DNA of 10,081 bases from Blastocladiella britannica. Taxonomy: Eukaryota > Blastocladiomycota > Blastocladiomycetes > Blastocladiales > Blastocladiaceae. The DNA is taken from the NCBI GenBank assembly GCA_025349905.2, contig MU625175.1:1-10081 (forward strand). The letters are read 5' to 3'. The position numbers and the translations under genes are program-made. Within the stretch, counting starts at the first letter, position 1, and every line of letters starts with the position of its first letter. This document shows positions 1 through 7,255 of this stretch, piece after piece. The notes beneath the pieces were generated by a model. It was not told the origin of the DNA. It saw only the letters and a list, made by a program, of their open reading frames with translations, and searched no databases.

Positions 1-390
1 GTTGAACTGCCAAAGTGCTGTCAAACTGAATGAAACCGATGATTTATTAATTATGAGCCTATTATCACGAGCGGTATTGAGCCGTCCGAGGACGCGAGCC
101 AGACGCGCTATAGAGGCGTCCGACGCTTTACGGCTGATGCAACATAATACGTCGGACGGGGACGTCGGACGCGCTATAAAGACGTCGGACGCTATGCGTA
201 TGATATAACGATATTATGTTGGACGTCCACGTCGGACGCGTATTTCGGCGTCTAAAAACTGAAACTTTGCTCGTCTGGTCGCGCCAGGCACCTCCTTTTG
301 GACGATCAAATTAAGCGTCTGATTAACCATAATTCGCTGGTAGTGAAATGGCTATGCCATTCATTCCAGTTTTGTCAGCGCACCCCTCTC
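1..390. other. Non-coding flank with GTCGGACG motif cluster
   Basis: No credible gene is visible here; the open frames are short and resemble nothing I know. The right part is the 3' flank of the minus-strand EFCAB9-like gene, whose stop codon lies at 391-393. The left part (about 80-240) is dominated by GTCGGACG-type motifs, listed separately. An AATAAA on the minus strand (43-48) is about 345 bp beyond the stop codon, too far to assign confidently as that gene's poly(A) signal. Whether another gene starts just left of the window cannot be seen. Confidence 0.6.
83..240. repeat. Cluster of ACGTCGGACG motifs
   Basis: The 10-mer ACGTCGGACG occurs exactly four times, at 149-158, 162-171, 182-191 and 229-238. 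An inverted 9-mer copy (CGTCCGACG) lies at 117-125, and a one-mismatch inverted variant lies near 83-91. The palindrome GACGTC recurs at 161, 181 and 222. An 8-bp inverted repeat AACATAAT/ATTATGTT (141-148 and 213-220) brackets three of the motifs and could form a large stem. Copies are irregularly spaced (13, 20 and 47 bp), so this looks more like a motif cluster or decayed repeat than a clean tandem satellite. Function is unknown; a regulatory cluster for a gene left of the window is one option. Confidence 0.7.
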
Positions 391-1196
391 TCACAAGTCT
401 GCACTCCCCCTGAGCGTGAAGCGACTGAGGATGGTCGAAAAGCGCGATTGCGCGGTATTTCCATGCTTTTTCTCGCGTTGGCGCCGTGCCCTGCGCTCCA
501 GATCCTCTTGGACATCGATGGCCGCAAACACAAAGAGCCGAAACTCGTTGTAGTCCAGTTCCTGTTGTTATTCTTCGCGTCAGTATAGCCCCATTTTGTT
601 CAGTATTCAAATGTATAGGTACTTGATTTCCCGACACGTCAAACTCGTCATAGATCCGCTTCACTGCCGCTCGCGAAAAGCCAAACAAGAATCCAAGTGT
701 TTCGAACTCGGATCGAGAGACGGCTTTGGATCCGTCCTCGTCGAGCAGCTCAAAGCACGTCCGCCAGTGCCGATACAAGAAATGCTTTGCTTTACCATCC
801 TATTTTATCCGAAGAGGTGAGTGAGTGTCCTCGGATGGCATGAAAGTAATATAAAGTACATTGATGGCAACGAGAATGCACACGAGCAGGTAAAACTCAT
901 CAAATTCGCATGATCCAGAGCGATCCAAGTCAAAAATGTCGAAAATCTTGTAGATTTGGGTTTTGGACAGATCCGTCGAGGTGCTGAGGAACGCTGCAAA
1001 CTGGATATCATCAATCCCGCCCGAGTTTTTGCAGTCCAGGAGCTTGAAAAACTCGAGCACCAGCTGTGCCGACCGCGCCGTCAGCAGGCCTGTCCAATTC
1101 TTTTCATGAGTTTGAAGTCCGCTAACCGAATGAATTTTACCGACCGTATTTCGGATCCAGGTGCAGCCGCTTGAGGAAATTGGACGAGACTTTCAT
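391..1196 (-). CDS. EFCAB9: EFCAB9-like EF-hand protein (CatSper Ca2+ sensor family)
   Basis: Four exons on the minus strand: 1196-1145, 1089-860, 799-623 and 561-391 (stop TGA at 393-391), giving 209 residues. As I recall it, mammalian EFCAB9 is 197 residues, and the model aligns with it over nearly its whole length with few gaps. Shared stretches include FL..L.LD..Y..LL at the N-terminus, TDL.K.QI..(V/I)FD (56-68), F..FYLLVCIL (80-90), RH....FELLD (104-114) and FDV(S/T)G....Y.EFRLF near 147-163. Four EF-hand loops can be read: D36-Q47 (degenerate, Q at position 12), D71-E82 (D, D, S, E at positions 1, 3, 5, 12), D114-E125, and D148-E159. The C-terminus is a basic Arg/Lys/Glu-rich tail. EFCAB9 is known as a Ca2+/pH sensor on the cytoplasmic side of the CatSper channel in sperm flagella. 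A role in zoospore flagella is inference. The first intron uses a weak donor. A generic calmodulin-like protein is the alternative, but the non-EF-hand matches argue against it. Confidence 0.83.
562..622 (-). other. Intron 3 of the EFCAB9-like gene
   Basis: On the minus strand the intron is 61 bp, starts GTACCT and ends AACAG, with a CTGAC branch-like motif 21 nt from the end. It is phase 0 and falls inside the loop of the fourth EF-hand, between Q153 and E154. Reading through it destroys the loop; removing it restores a normal D-x-S-x-N...E loop. Confidence 0.85.
800..859 (-). other. Intron 2 of the EFCAB9-like gene
   Basis: The intron is 60 bp, phase 0, starting GTACTT and ending AAATAG on the minus strand. 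It separates the LLVCILVAIN block from the exon that begins DGKAKHFLYRHW. Read-through would hit an in-frame stop at the intron end. Confidence 0.87.
1090..1144 (-). other. Intron 1 of the EFCAB9-like gene (weak donor)
   Basis: The intron is 55 bp, phase 1, with donor GTCGGT and acceptor GGACAG. The stronger-looking donor GTAAAA four bases downstream gives the wrong frame for the next exon. Only the GTCGGT choice joins the 17-residue first exon to GLLTARSAQ in the frame that matches the family. The exact donor is therefore deduced from protein alignment, not from splice-site strength. Confidence 0.6.
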
Positions 1197-1316
1197 CTAT
1201 GTATCTATGTATATACTCTATTTCTAAGGCGTTGTTGCAGTTGTTGGCCTCAGTCGTCGCCGTGAATCGCTGCGTGTTGTTCTCTCTAAAAAAAAATTAT
1301 AAAAGACAAAAAAATA
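1197..1316. promoter_or_regulatory. Shared divergent promoter of the EFCAB9-like and WRAP73-like genes
   Basis: Only 120 bp separate the two start codons, which point away from each other. Facing the left gene is TATATA (minus strand, 1215-1210, 13 nt before its ATG). Facing the right gene is TATAAAAG (1298-1305, 11 nt before its ATG) in an A-rich stretch with nine consecutive A. An 8-bp direct repeat ATCTATGT lies at 1195-1210, overlapping the left start codon. Between the ends lies a GC-richer core with two GTTGTTG copies (about 1232-1247). No clear RFX X-box was found. Confidence 0.6.
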
Positions 1317-3006
1317 ATGGATTTCAGCGACTTTTTCCGCCAGTCCAAAAGCATATGCGCATTTGACCCGACCGGCGACTATATTGCCAATGTTGCGGGC
1401 AACCGCCTCGTGGTGCGGTCCGCCGAAACGCTGCAGGTCGCCAACGTGATTGAAACGGTCGACGCCATCTCGGCCATTGAATTCTCGCCCGACGGCGCCT
1501 ATATATTCTTGGCCTCGTTCGACTTGGGTGCCCTCCAGGTCTGGGAGGTGCTGGGCACCGCTCCCGTGGCCAAAATCGACGAAGGGGTTGCTGGCATTGT
1601 CCGCGCCATGTGGGACCCGCTCTCGGCCCGCAGCCTCATGACTTGGTCGGCGTTTGGTCTGCGTATCTCAGTCTGGAACCTCTGCGACGGGAGCCTGACG
1701 TATATCCAGCAGCCCAAATTTGCTGACCGCGGAACAGCATTCCGGGCCGATCACCGCTACTGCGCAGTGCTTGATCGCTCGGGCGGCAAGGACTCGGTGT
1801 GCGTCTATGATTGCGCCGAGTGGGTTCTCGTCAAGGTACCCCTTATATCTATATATTTTGTGTGCGCGGCCAAGTGCTTGACTGAAATGCATAACGGCAA
1901 TAGCGATTCAATGTCGAAACTGTCGACGCCGATAACTTGGCTTGGTCTCCAGACGGCCGGCGCATCGCCGTGTGGGACTCGCTGTTGGACTACAAGGTGC
2001 TGATCTACTCGCCCGAGGGCAGCCTCTTGTACACGTACGTTGCGCACGAGTACGGACTGGGCGTGCGCTCTGCGGTATGGTCTCCCACATCGCAGTTCTT
2101 GGCCGTCGGCAGCTATGACCAAAAGCTCCGCCTCCTCAACCACTACTCGTTCACACCGCTCGCCGAATGGGAACACGGCGCGTCCATGACCCTGACGCCC
2201 AAATCCATCGCCGCCGTGTTTCGCGAGCCCGGGTGTCTGGGTTTGCCCACTGGTGACGAGCCCGAATGGCCCACCAGCGCCATGGTGAGCGGCGCGACGC
2301 AGCCCAAAACACGTTGTATGTGCCTTTATTTTTAAGTCGGCGTCTTTCCAAGAGCACTAAATTTGTGTTTTAGTCGAGATTGTCTTGCCGCCGGCACCCT
2401 CCCATCGCAACATTCAGCTTAAGTTTCCGTTTGTCAAGATGGAAGTCAACAAGTCTGCCAACGAGGTTGGGATTTCCATGATCCGCTGGTCCGTGGACGG
2501 TCGTTATCTGGCCCTCAAGAACGGTATATGTCTGTTTTTGTCTGTGTTACTCGAGTACTTAACAGCGATGCATAGAAAACACACCAACGCTACTCCACAT
2601 CTATTCCATGAAGCTGGTGCGGCTGATTGCCGTCCTCCAGTTCTCCGAGTCCATCAAGCAGGCAGAATGGCTCAAGGGCGAACAGTCGAAACACACGCTC
2701 GTGGCGTGCACGGGCTCGTCCTCACTCTACTTTTGGGACAGCAGCCGCACCGTGGTCCGTGACCCAATGGCTCGCGACGCGCACGATGTGGAGGTGGTCC
2801 CATTCAGCAAGGAGGACGACGATATGGGCTTGGAGCCAACGGGGATCGTCGAGGCAGTCAGTGTGCCCGGTGGGGCGCTGCGGCTCACGGGGTTCCGGTG
2901 GAGTCCCGACGAGAAGCGCGTGATTGTCATGGGCGGCGATGCCGGGCAGCGCGTGGACCGGTTTTGCGTCGGGTTTACTGTAGACATGGAAGCAATGCAA
3001 AGTTAA
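1317..3006 (+). CDS. WRAP73: WRAP73/WDR8-type WD40 repeat protein
   Basis: Exons 1317-1835, 1904-2315, 2374-2523 and 2576-3006 join to 503 residues; as I recall, human WRAP73 is 460. Family matches run along the protein: MDFSDFF at the start, RLVVR..ETLQ near residue 30, KIDEG.AG near 86, LRI(S/T)VW.LC near 118, a W-S-P-D-G...AVWD block at 187-198, and WSP(T/S)SQFLAVGSYD at 232-245 followed by LNH. In the third and fourth exons EVGISMIRWS and the following ENTP segment correspond to the next WD blades. WRAP73 proteins are known at centrosomes, basal bodies and yeast/animal spindle poles, working with an SSX2IP/Msd1-type partner. A centriole or basal-body role here is inferred from family. An acidic loop (about residues 420-450, ending KEDDDMG) is longer than I expect. 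Start chosen because it matches the family N-terminus and follows an A-rich leader. Confidence 0.93.
1836..1903 (+). other. Intron 1 of the WRAP73-like gene
   Basis: The intron is 68 bp, phase 0, from GTACCC to GCAATAG. It joins ...WVLVK to RFNVETVD, restoring the WD blade ahead of the W-S-P-D-G motif. Reading through gives a foreign sequence and loses the frame. Confidence 0.88.
2316..2373 (+). other. Intron 2 of the WRAP73-like gene
   Basis: The intron is 58 bp, phase 1, GTATGT to GTTTTAG. It joins PKTR to a Phe built across the junction and then EIVLPPAP. An in-frame TAA in the intron ends the unspliced frame. Confidence 0.87.
2524..2575 (+). other. Intron 3 of the WRAP73-like gene
   Basis: At 52 bp this is the shortest intron in the window; phase 1, GTATAT to GCATAG. 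It joins LALKN to ENTPTLLHIYSMK, with the first Glu split across the junction, matching the family's N-x-P-x stretch. Confidence 0.87.
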
Positions 3007-3217
3007 CGCTATGCTTCATCTCCAGCCGACGCCGCCGATCAATTGGCTCGGATAAATGCGAGGGACCGACCGCCGTCCGCTCCACCTGGGTGACTGGACT
3101 GCTCGAGTCTTCCTGTGAAATGAACTCAGCGCAATCCTCAAAAGCTCACCATTTCCCTTTCGCTTGGTCAACTTTACTTGGCACTCCAACTCATAAAGCT
3201 TATAAAAATATCAAAGA
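3007..3217. other. Intergenic spacer, WRAP73-like to class-V enzyme
   Basis: This 211-bp spacer holds the 3' flank of the WD40 gene and the promoter of the next. A TATAAAAATA box at 3201-3210 lies only 7 nt before the ATG, and the start context CAAAGAATGG is A-rich. A weak GATAAA (3053-3058) may serve as a poly(A) signal. Nothing else stands out. Confidence 0.5.
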
Positions 3218-4963
3218 ATGGTCCTCCCCGTGCCTCAACCCCAACGCCAGGGCGCCGTGCCGCGCCTCACCCAACTTGCGCGTGAACCCAAGAGCTACCC
3301 GGCACTGGTCCTGCCCAATAATGTGCAAGATGCCACGGACGAACTTGTCAAGGCTGCCGCAGCGGTGCCTGCCGCTCGCTACCGTGATCTATTCCAGCTG
3401 CGGCCGGACGTGTCGTTCCTGAACCAGGGATCGTTTGGCACGATCCCCATTGCGGTGCGCAAGGTCAAGGACGCATGGATGGACGCGGTCGAGCAGGAGC
3501 CCGTGGACGCGCTGACTGGTTCGTCTTTACCTTCCTGATTGCATTCGGCGCGGGATGCTCACTCTTATTTCTTTTTGGAACAGAATTCGATCCGTACATT
3601 GCTGCCGCCCAGCGCGATATTTCCGAGTTTGTCGGCGCCGATCCGCAGGACGTGGTCTTTGTTTCTTGCGCGACCACTGGCACCAACACTGCCCTGCAGT
3701 CGCTGCACCTCGGACCCAAGGACACGATCCTGGTGATTTCACTGGCCTACCGTTCGTCACCTCCAATTTTTAACAGTTTGAGATCCCCTAAACTGATATG
3801 GATCAAGTACACAGCTGCCGTCTTGAACAACCTGCAGTACCTGCGCGATCGCTACGGTGTCCGCATCGAGGTGCTCAACGTGCCCCTCCCGACCTCGCGC
3901 CATGCGATCATCGACGCGTTTGCCGAGTGGTTCCGCACGGCCACCGTCACGCCGAAAGTGGCAGTGCTGGATCACATCACGTCGGCCACGGCGCTGGTGC
4001 TTCCCGTCAACGAGATCGTGGCCATGTGCCGCGAACGGGGCGTGCTGTCGCTGATTGACGGCGCGCACGCCGTGGGCCAGGTGCCCATCAACCTCCGCGA
4101 CATGGATCCCGATTTTTACATTACCAACTGCCACAAGTGGCTCTTTGCTCCTCGCGGCTGCGGTACATTTAACAATTTGCAATCAATTTTCCTGACGGTT
4201 ATTGACAATAATTGAGACAGCCATTCTGTACGTGCGCCGCGAGCTCCAGGCCACCGTCACCACTCTGGCCATTTCGCACGGGTACAAGACGGGCTTTCAG
4301 GGCGAGTTCCTGTGGCCGGGCACCTACGACATTTCGCACTACCTGTCTGCTCCCGCGGGGCTGGCGTTCTGGAAACTCACGACGCGCGGCTTTGATCGGT
4401 GCCACCGGCTCGCGGTGCGCTCTGGCCAGTTCCTGACCACGGCGCTGCGCGGCCGCCCGCTGACCGACGACGCTGAGATGCTGGGATTCATGGCGGCCGT
4501 GCACCTGCCGCACCTGACGACCGAGACGCCCGTGGTGCGCATTACGCCAGCCGAGTACCGCGGCGCCGGCCGGTCGCCGTTTGTGCTGGAGCCGGCGCTT
4601 CCTGAGTCGATCGAGTTCCCCCCGACACCGGCTACCGATGCGACGGTAGTGGGTCCGGCGGCGCGGGCGGTGGCGCTTCACGACACGCTGCGCCGCAAGT
4701 ACGCGATCGAGTGCTGGTGCAATGTGGCCGACAACACGGTGCTGGTGCGCATCAGCGTGCAGTGCTTTAACCGGCCCGAGGAGTACGTGGCTCTGGCGCG
4801 GGCCGTGGCCGAGATCCAGGACGGCGACGGCGCTGCGATCGACGAGGCAGTGGTTGCTGCGTACCTGCGCGACGCGCGATCCATTGAGGAGGAGACTGGG
4901 TGGAATTCCTCTTCGTCAACGGATGGTGCTGACGCCGTGACCAAGGCCTTGGCTGCTCTGTAG
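3218..4963 (+). CDS. Class-V PLP enzyme, isopenicillin-N-epimerase-like family
   Basis: Exons 3218-3518, 3584-3751, 3815-4162 and 4221-4963 join to 519 residues. The order of motifs is that of fold-type-I class-V aminotransferases. LNQGSFGT (68-75) opens the substrate entrance. CATTGTN (129-135) binds the PLP phosphate region. DHITSATA (209-216) and DGAHAVGQ (238-245) contribute the Asp that contacts the pyridine nitrogen. NCHKWLFAP holds the PLP lysine at K264. W-P-G-T-Y-D (about 291-296) with ISHYLSAP is the C-terminal signature of the CefD/cysteine-lyase branch. Family members epimerise isopenicillin N, lyse cysteine or hercynylcysteine sulfoxide, or desulfurate cysteine; substrate cannot be told from the sequence. 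No neighbour is a biosynthetic-cluster gene. The C-terminal 250 residues include a Pro-rich linker and end in a Ser/Thr-rich tail. No targeting peptide is clear, so the cytosol is likely. Confidence 0.9.
3519..3583 (+). other. Intron 1 of the class-V enzyme gene
   Basis: The intron is 65 bp, phase 1, GTTCGT to GGAACAG, with CTGAT early in it. It joins PVDALT to EFDPYIAAAQRD, with the Glu split across the junction. Confidence 0.85.
3752..3814 (+). other. Intron 2 of the class-V enzyme gene (stop-free, 63 bp)
   Basis: The donor is GTTCGT, identical to intron 1 of the same gene, and the acceptor is ACACAG, with an ACTGAT branch-like motif 16-21 nt before the end. Phase 1. Its length is a multiple of three and it has no stop, so retention would add 21 residues between LAY and AVLNN, where the family has none. 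Removal gives LAYPAVLNNLQY, a normal family stretch. Confidence 0.75.
4163..4220 (+). other. Intron 3 of the class-V enzyme gene
   Basis: The intron is 58 bp, phase 1, GTACAT to GAGACAG, with CTGAC at 4193-4197. It lies 8 codons after the PLP lysine and joins APRGC to AILYVRRE, as expected for the family. Confidence 0.9.
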
Positions 4964-5097
4964 GTCTTCATTTCGTTTACTCTCGTTATTGCCACTTTTT
5001 TGCTCAACTGCCCAATATACACCAACATTCATATGAAATAGGAGCGGTGCTGGGTTGTGGTTGCAGGCTGCGATCGGACGGCTGAGATTGAACGATC

Positions 5098-5109
5098 CGT
5101 CCGCGGACG
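5098..5109. repeat. 12-bp perfect palindrome
   Basis: CGTCCGCGGACG reads the same on both strands. A nearby 7-bp arm pair, CGGACGG (5075-5081) and CCGTCCG (5097-5103), could pair instead, so the region can fold in two ways. The core CGGACG is also the core of the motif cluster at the window's left end. Confidence 0.6.
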
Positions 5110-5161
5110 CGTCGGCGGCAGGTGCGGCGGTCGGATCTAAGCTCGGCATTGCAGCAGTCAG

Positions 5162-5180
5162 CCGCGATGGGAAATCGCGG
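5162..5180. repeat. Short hairpin, 7-bp stem and 5-nt loop
   Basis: CCGCGAT (5162-5168) pairs perfectly with ATCGCGG (5174-5180) around a GGGAA loop. The CGCGAT half recurs nearby at 5195-5200 and inverted at 5238-5243, so it may be a protein site rather than an RNA structure. Confidence 0.55.
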
Positions 5181-5351
5181 ATGTGATGAGTCGTCGCGAT
5201 ATCTTGAGGCGATGGCGTCATGTACTTTTTATCACACATCGCGACAACGCAAAAAAAAAAAAAAATATGAATGCCACGCGCCAACGCCCGCCCAAGGGGT
5301 TTTTCCCTTCAAGGACGACCACCCCTGTAAATATACTATAATCCTGCATCA

Positions 5352-7255
5352 ATGAACGGTAGCGCGACAGCACTCGCCATTGCCACGGCGCTCACCAACA
5401 GCAGCCATGCAGCAAAAGGAACACATGGGCCACAGCAAGACAACGCCGACGATGCGCGCCCATGGGTGGCCATGAAGTTTGGAGGCACCTCCCTCGGGAC
5501 CGCCGAGCGGCTATTGGCCGTGTCCGCCATTGTAAACGACCAGCGACACGCCGTGCGTCCAGTACTGGTGTGCTCGGCCATGAGCTCGGTCAAGAAGGCG
5601 TCGGGGACCACATCGCTGCTCATTCGCGCGGCAGAGCTAGCTCTCCACTCGGCGGACGACCGCGCGTTTTTGGACGTGATTGATACCATTGAGGCGACGC
5701 ATCTCGGCGCACTGCATTCGGCGATCCCGACCGGTGGCGCCATTGTGAACCGTGTTAAAGGTGAAGTGGAGGCCGAGTGCCGCAAGCTCGCGCAGTTTCT
5801 CAAGGCCATTCGCGTTCGTTTTTTCGTTTTATCTTGACGCTTCCATGCCGATGGGAAAAGCTGACAGTGGCCCTTCAACAGATTATCGACGAGATTTCGC
5901 CAAAATCACGCGATGCCATCATCGGGACGGGCGAAAAGCTCTCGTGCATCATCATGACGGCGGTGCTGCAGAGCCAGGGGATCCCCGCCGTGTTCATCAA
6001 CGCCGCGAGCCTGGTCGAGTCTGACTGGCAAGAGGCAGAGCTTAACCAGGCGTTTTACAACTACGTGGCCAAGCGATTGGGCCAGGTGGTGGATGAGGCC
6101 ATGGAGAGCACTGCTGGCACCGCTGACATTGTCCCAGTAGTCACGGGATTCATTGGCCCTATTCCGGGCTCGCTCTTGGCGACGGTGGGTCGTGGGTACA
6201 CGGATCTGACGGCTGCGCTGGTCGCGGTTGGATTGAAGGCCACCGAGGTGCAGATTTGGAAGGAGGTGGATGGGATTTTTACTGTACGTACTTTTTCCAT
6301 ATATATCGTGTGCCAGTGCCTCACCTCCTTTTTTGTGAATGGAATAGGCGGATCCCCGTAAGGTACCCAGTGCGCGGTTGCTCCCAGCCATTACGCCCGA
6401 CGAAGCAGCCGAGTTGACATACTATGGGTAAGCATTCCACTCTACCTCATCCATGAATGAAAACACTGAAGAAATTGAAAAAACAGCTCCGAAGTCATCC
6501 ACCCATTCACCATGGACCAGGTAATTCGCGCAGGGATCCCGATCCGCATCAAAAACACCTTCAATCCCTCTGGCAATGGTACGCTGGTTTGTCCCGTCGA
6601 CGATTCGGGCAACCCATCGCTATCGGTCCCCTCGCCCTGCTCGAGCGACAAGTCCGAGGGCGGCACGCGGTACTTGCGCGACCCGCGGCACCCGACGGCC
6701 GTGACCATCAAGGACTCGATTGTGCTGGTCAACATTCGGTCCAACCGCAAGTCCAACTCGCACGGCTTTCTGTCGTCCATATTTGCCATTCTCGACCGCC
6801 ACGGGGTGGTGGTGGACCTGATCACCACATCGGAGGTGCACGTGTCGATTGCGCTATACGTGGAGCAGGACGAGCTGGCCAATGACAACAGCGGCAGTGC
6901 TGACGGTGTCGGCGCGCCTGAGGCCGTGTGGGAACCCAAGTCGCTCATCAAGGTGCTGGCCGAGTTCCGCAAGCTCGGATCCGTGTCGGTGCAGCCGCGG
7001 CAAGTGATTCTGTCGGTAGTGGGCCGACACATGCGCAATATGGTTGGCACGTCGGGCAAGATGTTCTCGATCCTGGCCAACGAGGGTGTCAACATTGAGA
7101 TGATTTCGCAAGGCGCGTCGGAAATCAATATCTCGTGCGTGATTGCCGAGGAGGCCAGTGTGCGGGCACTTCGCGCAGTGCACGATCGGCTCGTGCGTGG
7201 CGTGGTGGTCGCACATCACGCTGATGGCATTGATCAGGCGAGCTTGATGTACTAG
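5352..7255 (+). CDS. HOM3: Aspartate kinase, fungal Hom3 type
   Basis: It phosphorylates L-aspartate with ATP, the first step toward threonine, methionine and (in other lineages) lysine. Exons 5352-5813, 5882-6283, 6348-6427 and 6487-7255 join to 570 residues; yeast Hom3 is about 527. The kinase domain shows KFGGTS (42-47, lysine at the nucleotide/aspartate site), a GTTS motif near 85-90, GEKLS (171-175), VGRGYTD (256-262), WKEVDGIFTADPRKVP (280-295), ELTYYGSEVIHP (about 310-321) and IRIKN. The C-terminal ACT regulatory region has HGFLSSIF, VDLITTSEVHVS and the second ACT block with NIEMISQGASEINISCVI. It is monofunctional, with no homoserine dehydrogenase fused, as in fungi. The first 38 residues are an Ala/Ser/Thr-rich extension of no clear function. 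Two low-complexity linkers (Ser/Pro-rich and Asn/Gly/Asp-rich) expand the ACT region. The enzyme is expected in the cytosol, with threonine feedback by family analogy. Confidence 0.97.
5814..5881 (+). other. Intron 1 of the aspartate kinase gene
   Basis: The intron is 68 bp, phase 0, donor GTTCGT, CTGAC branch-like motif at 5861-5865, acceptor TTCAACAG 12 nt later. An earlier AG at 5866-5867, just after the branch motif, is unlikely to be used. This choice joins FLKAIR to IIDEISPK without a gap against yeast Hom3. Confidence 0.8.
6284..6347 (+). other. Intron 2 of the aspartate kinase gene
   Basis: The intron is 64 bp, phase 0, GTACGT to GAATAG. It splits the conserved DGIFT/ADPRKV motif exactly and restores it on removal. 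Confidence 0.93.
6428..6486 (+). other. Intron 3 of the aspartate kinase gene
   Basis: The intron is 59 bp, phase 2, GTAAGC to AAACAG, the only good GTAAG donor in this gene. It leaves an 80-bp exon and rejoins TYYG to SEVIHPFT, with the Gly codon split. Confidence 0.92.

Larger units (their letters stand above)
4964..5351. other. Intergenic region upstream of aspartate kinase
   Basis: The 388-bp gap holds no gene I can support. It contains a GC-rich palindromic block (5071-5180), four CGCGAT/ATCGCG words between 5163 and 5243, a run of 15 A at 5251-5265, and TATAAT at 5337-5342, 9 nt before the aspartate kinase ATG. The sequence TGAGTCG (5187-5193) is one base from the Gcn4/CPC1 site TGASTCA, known to control aspartate kinase in yeast. 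Confidence 0.55.

Noticed and set aside
1..240. CRISPR-like or satellite array at the left end
   Set aside because: Motif copies are short (10 bp) and irregularly spaced without unique equal-length spacers, and the genome is eukaryotic.
323..778. Single 151-residue minus-strand reading frame as a complete gene
   Set aside because: Its first third is an exon of the EFCAB9-like gene; the rest is read through an intron and then out of frame. The spliced model fits the family far better.
1197..1316. RFX X-box in the shared promoter of the cilium-related pair
   Set aside because: Only loose GTTGTTG and GTTGGCC words are present. No two half-sites with proper spacing match the X-box consensus.
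4199..4681. Arg-rich minus-strand frame of 160 codons opposite the PLP enzyme
   Set aside because: It is an antisense shadow of a GC-rich coding exon with no recognisable domain.
5866..5867. Upstream acceptor CTGACAG for aspartate kinase intron 1
   Set aside because: With an alternative donor it can keep frame but adds residues the family lacks; the AG lies directly after the CTGAC branch motif, too close for use.
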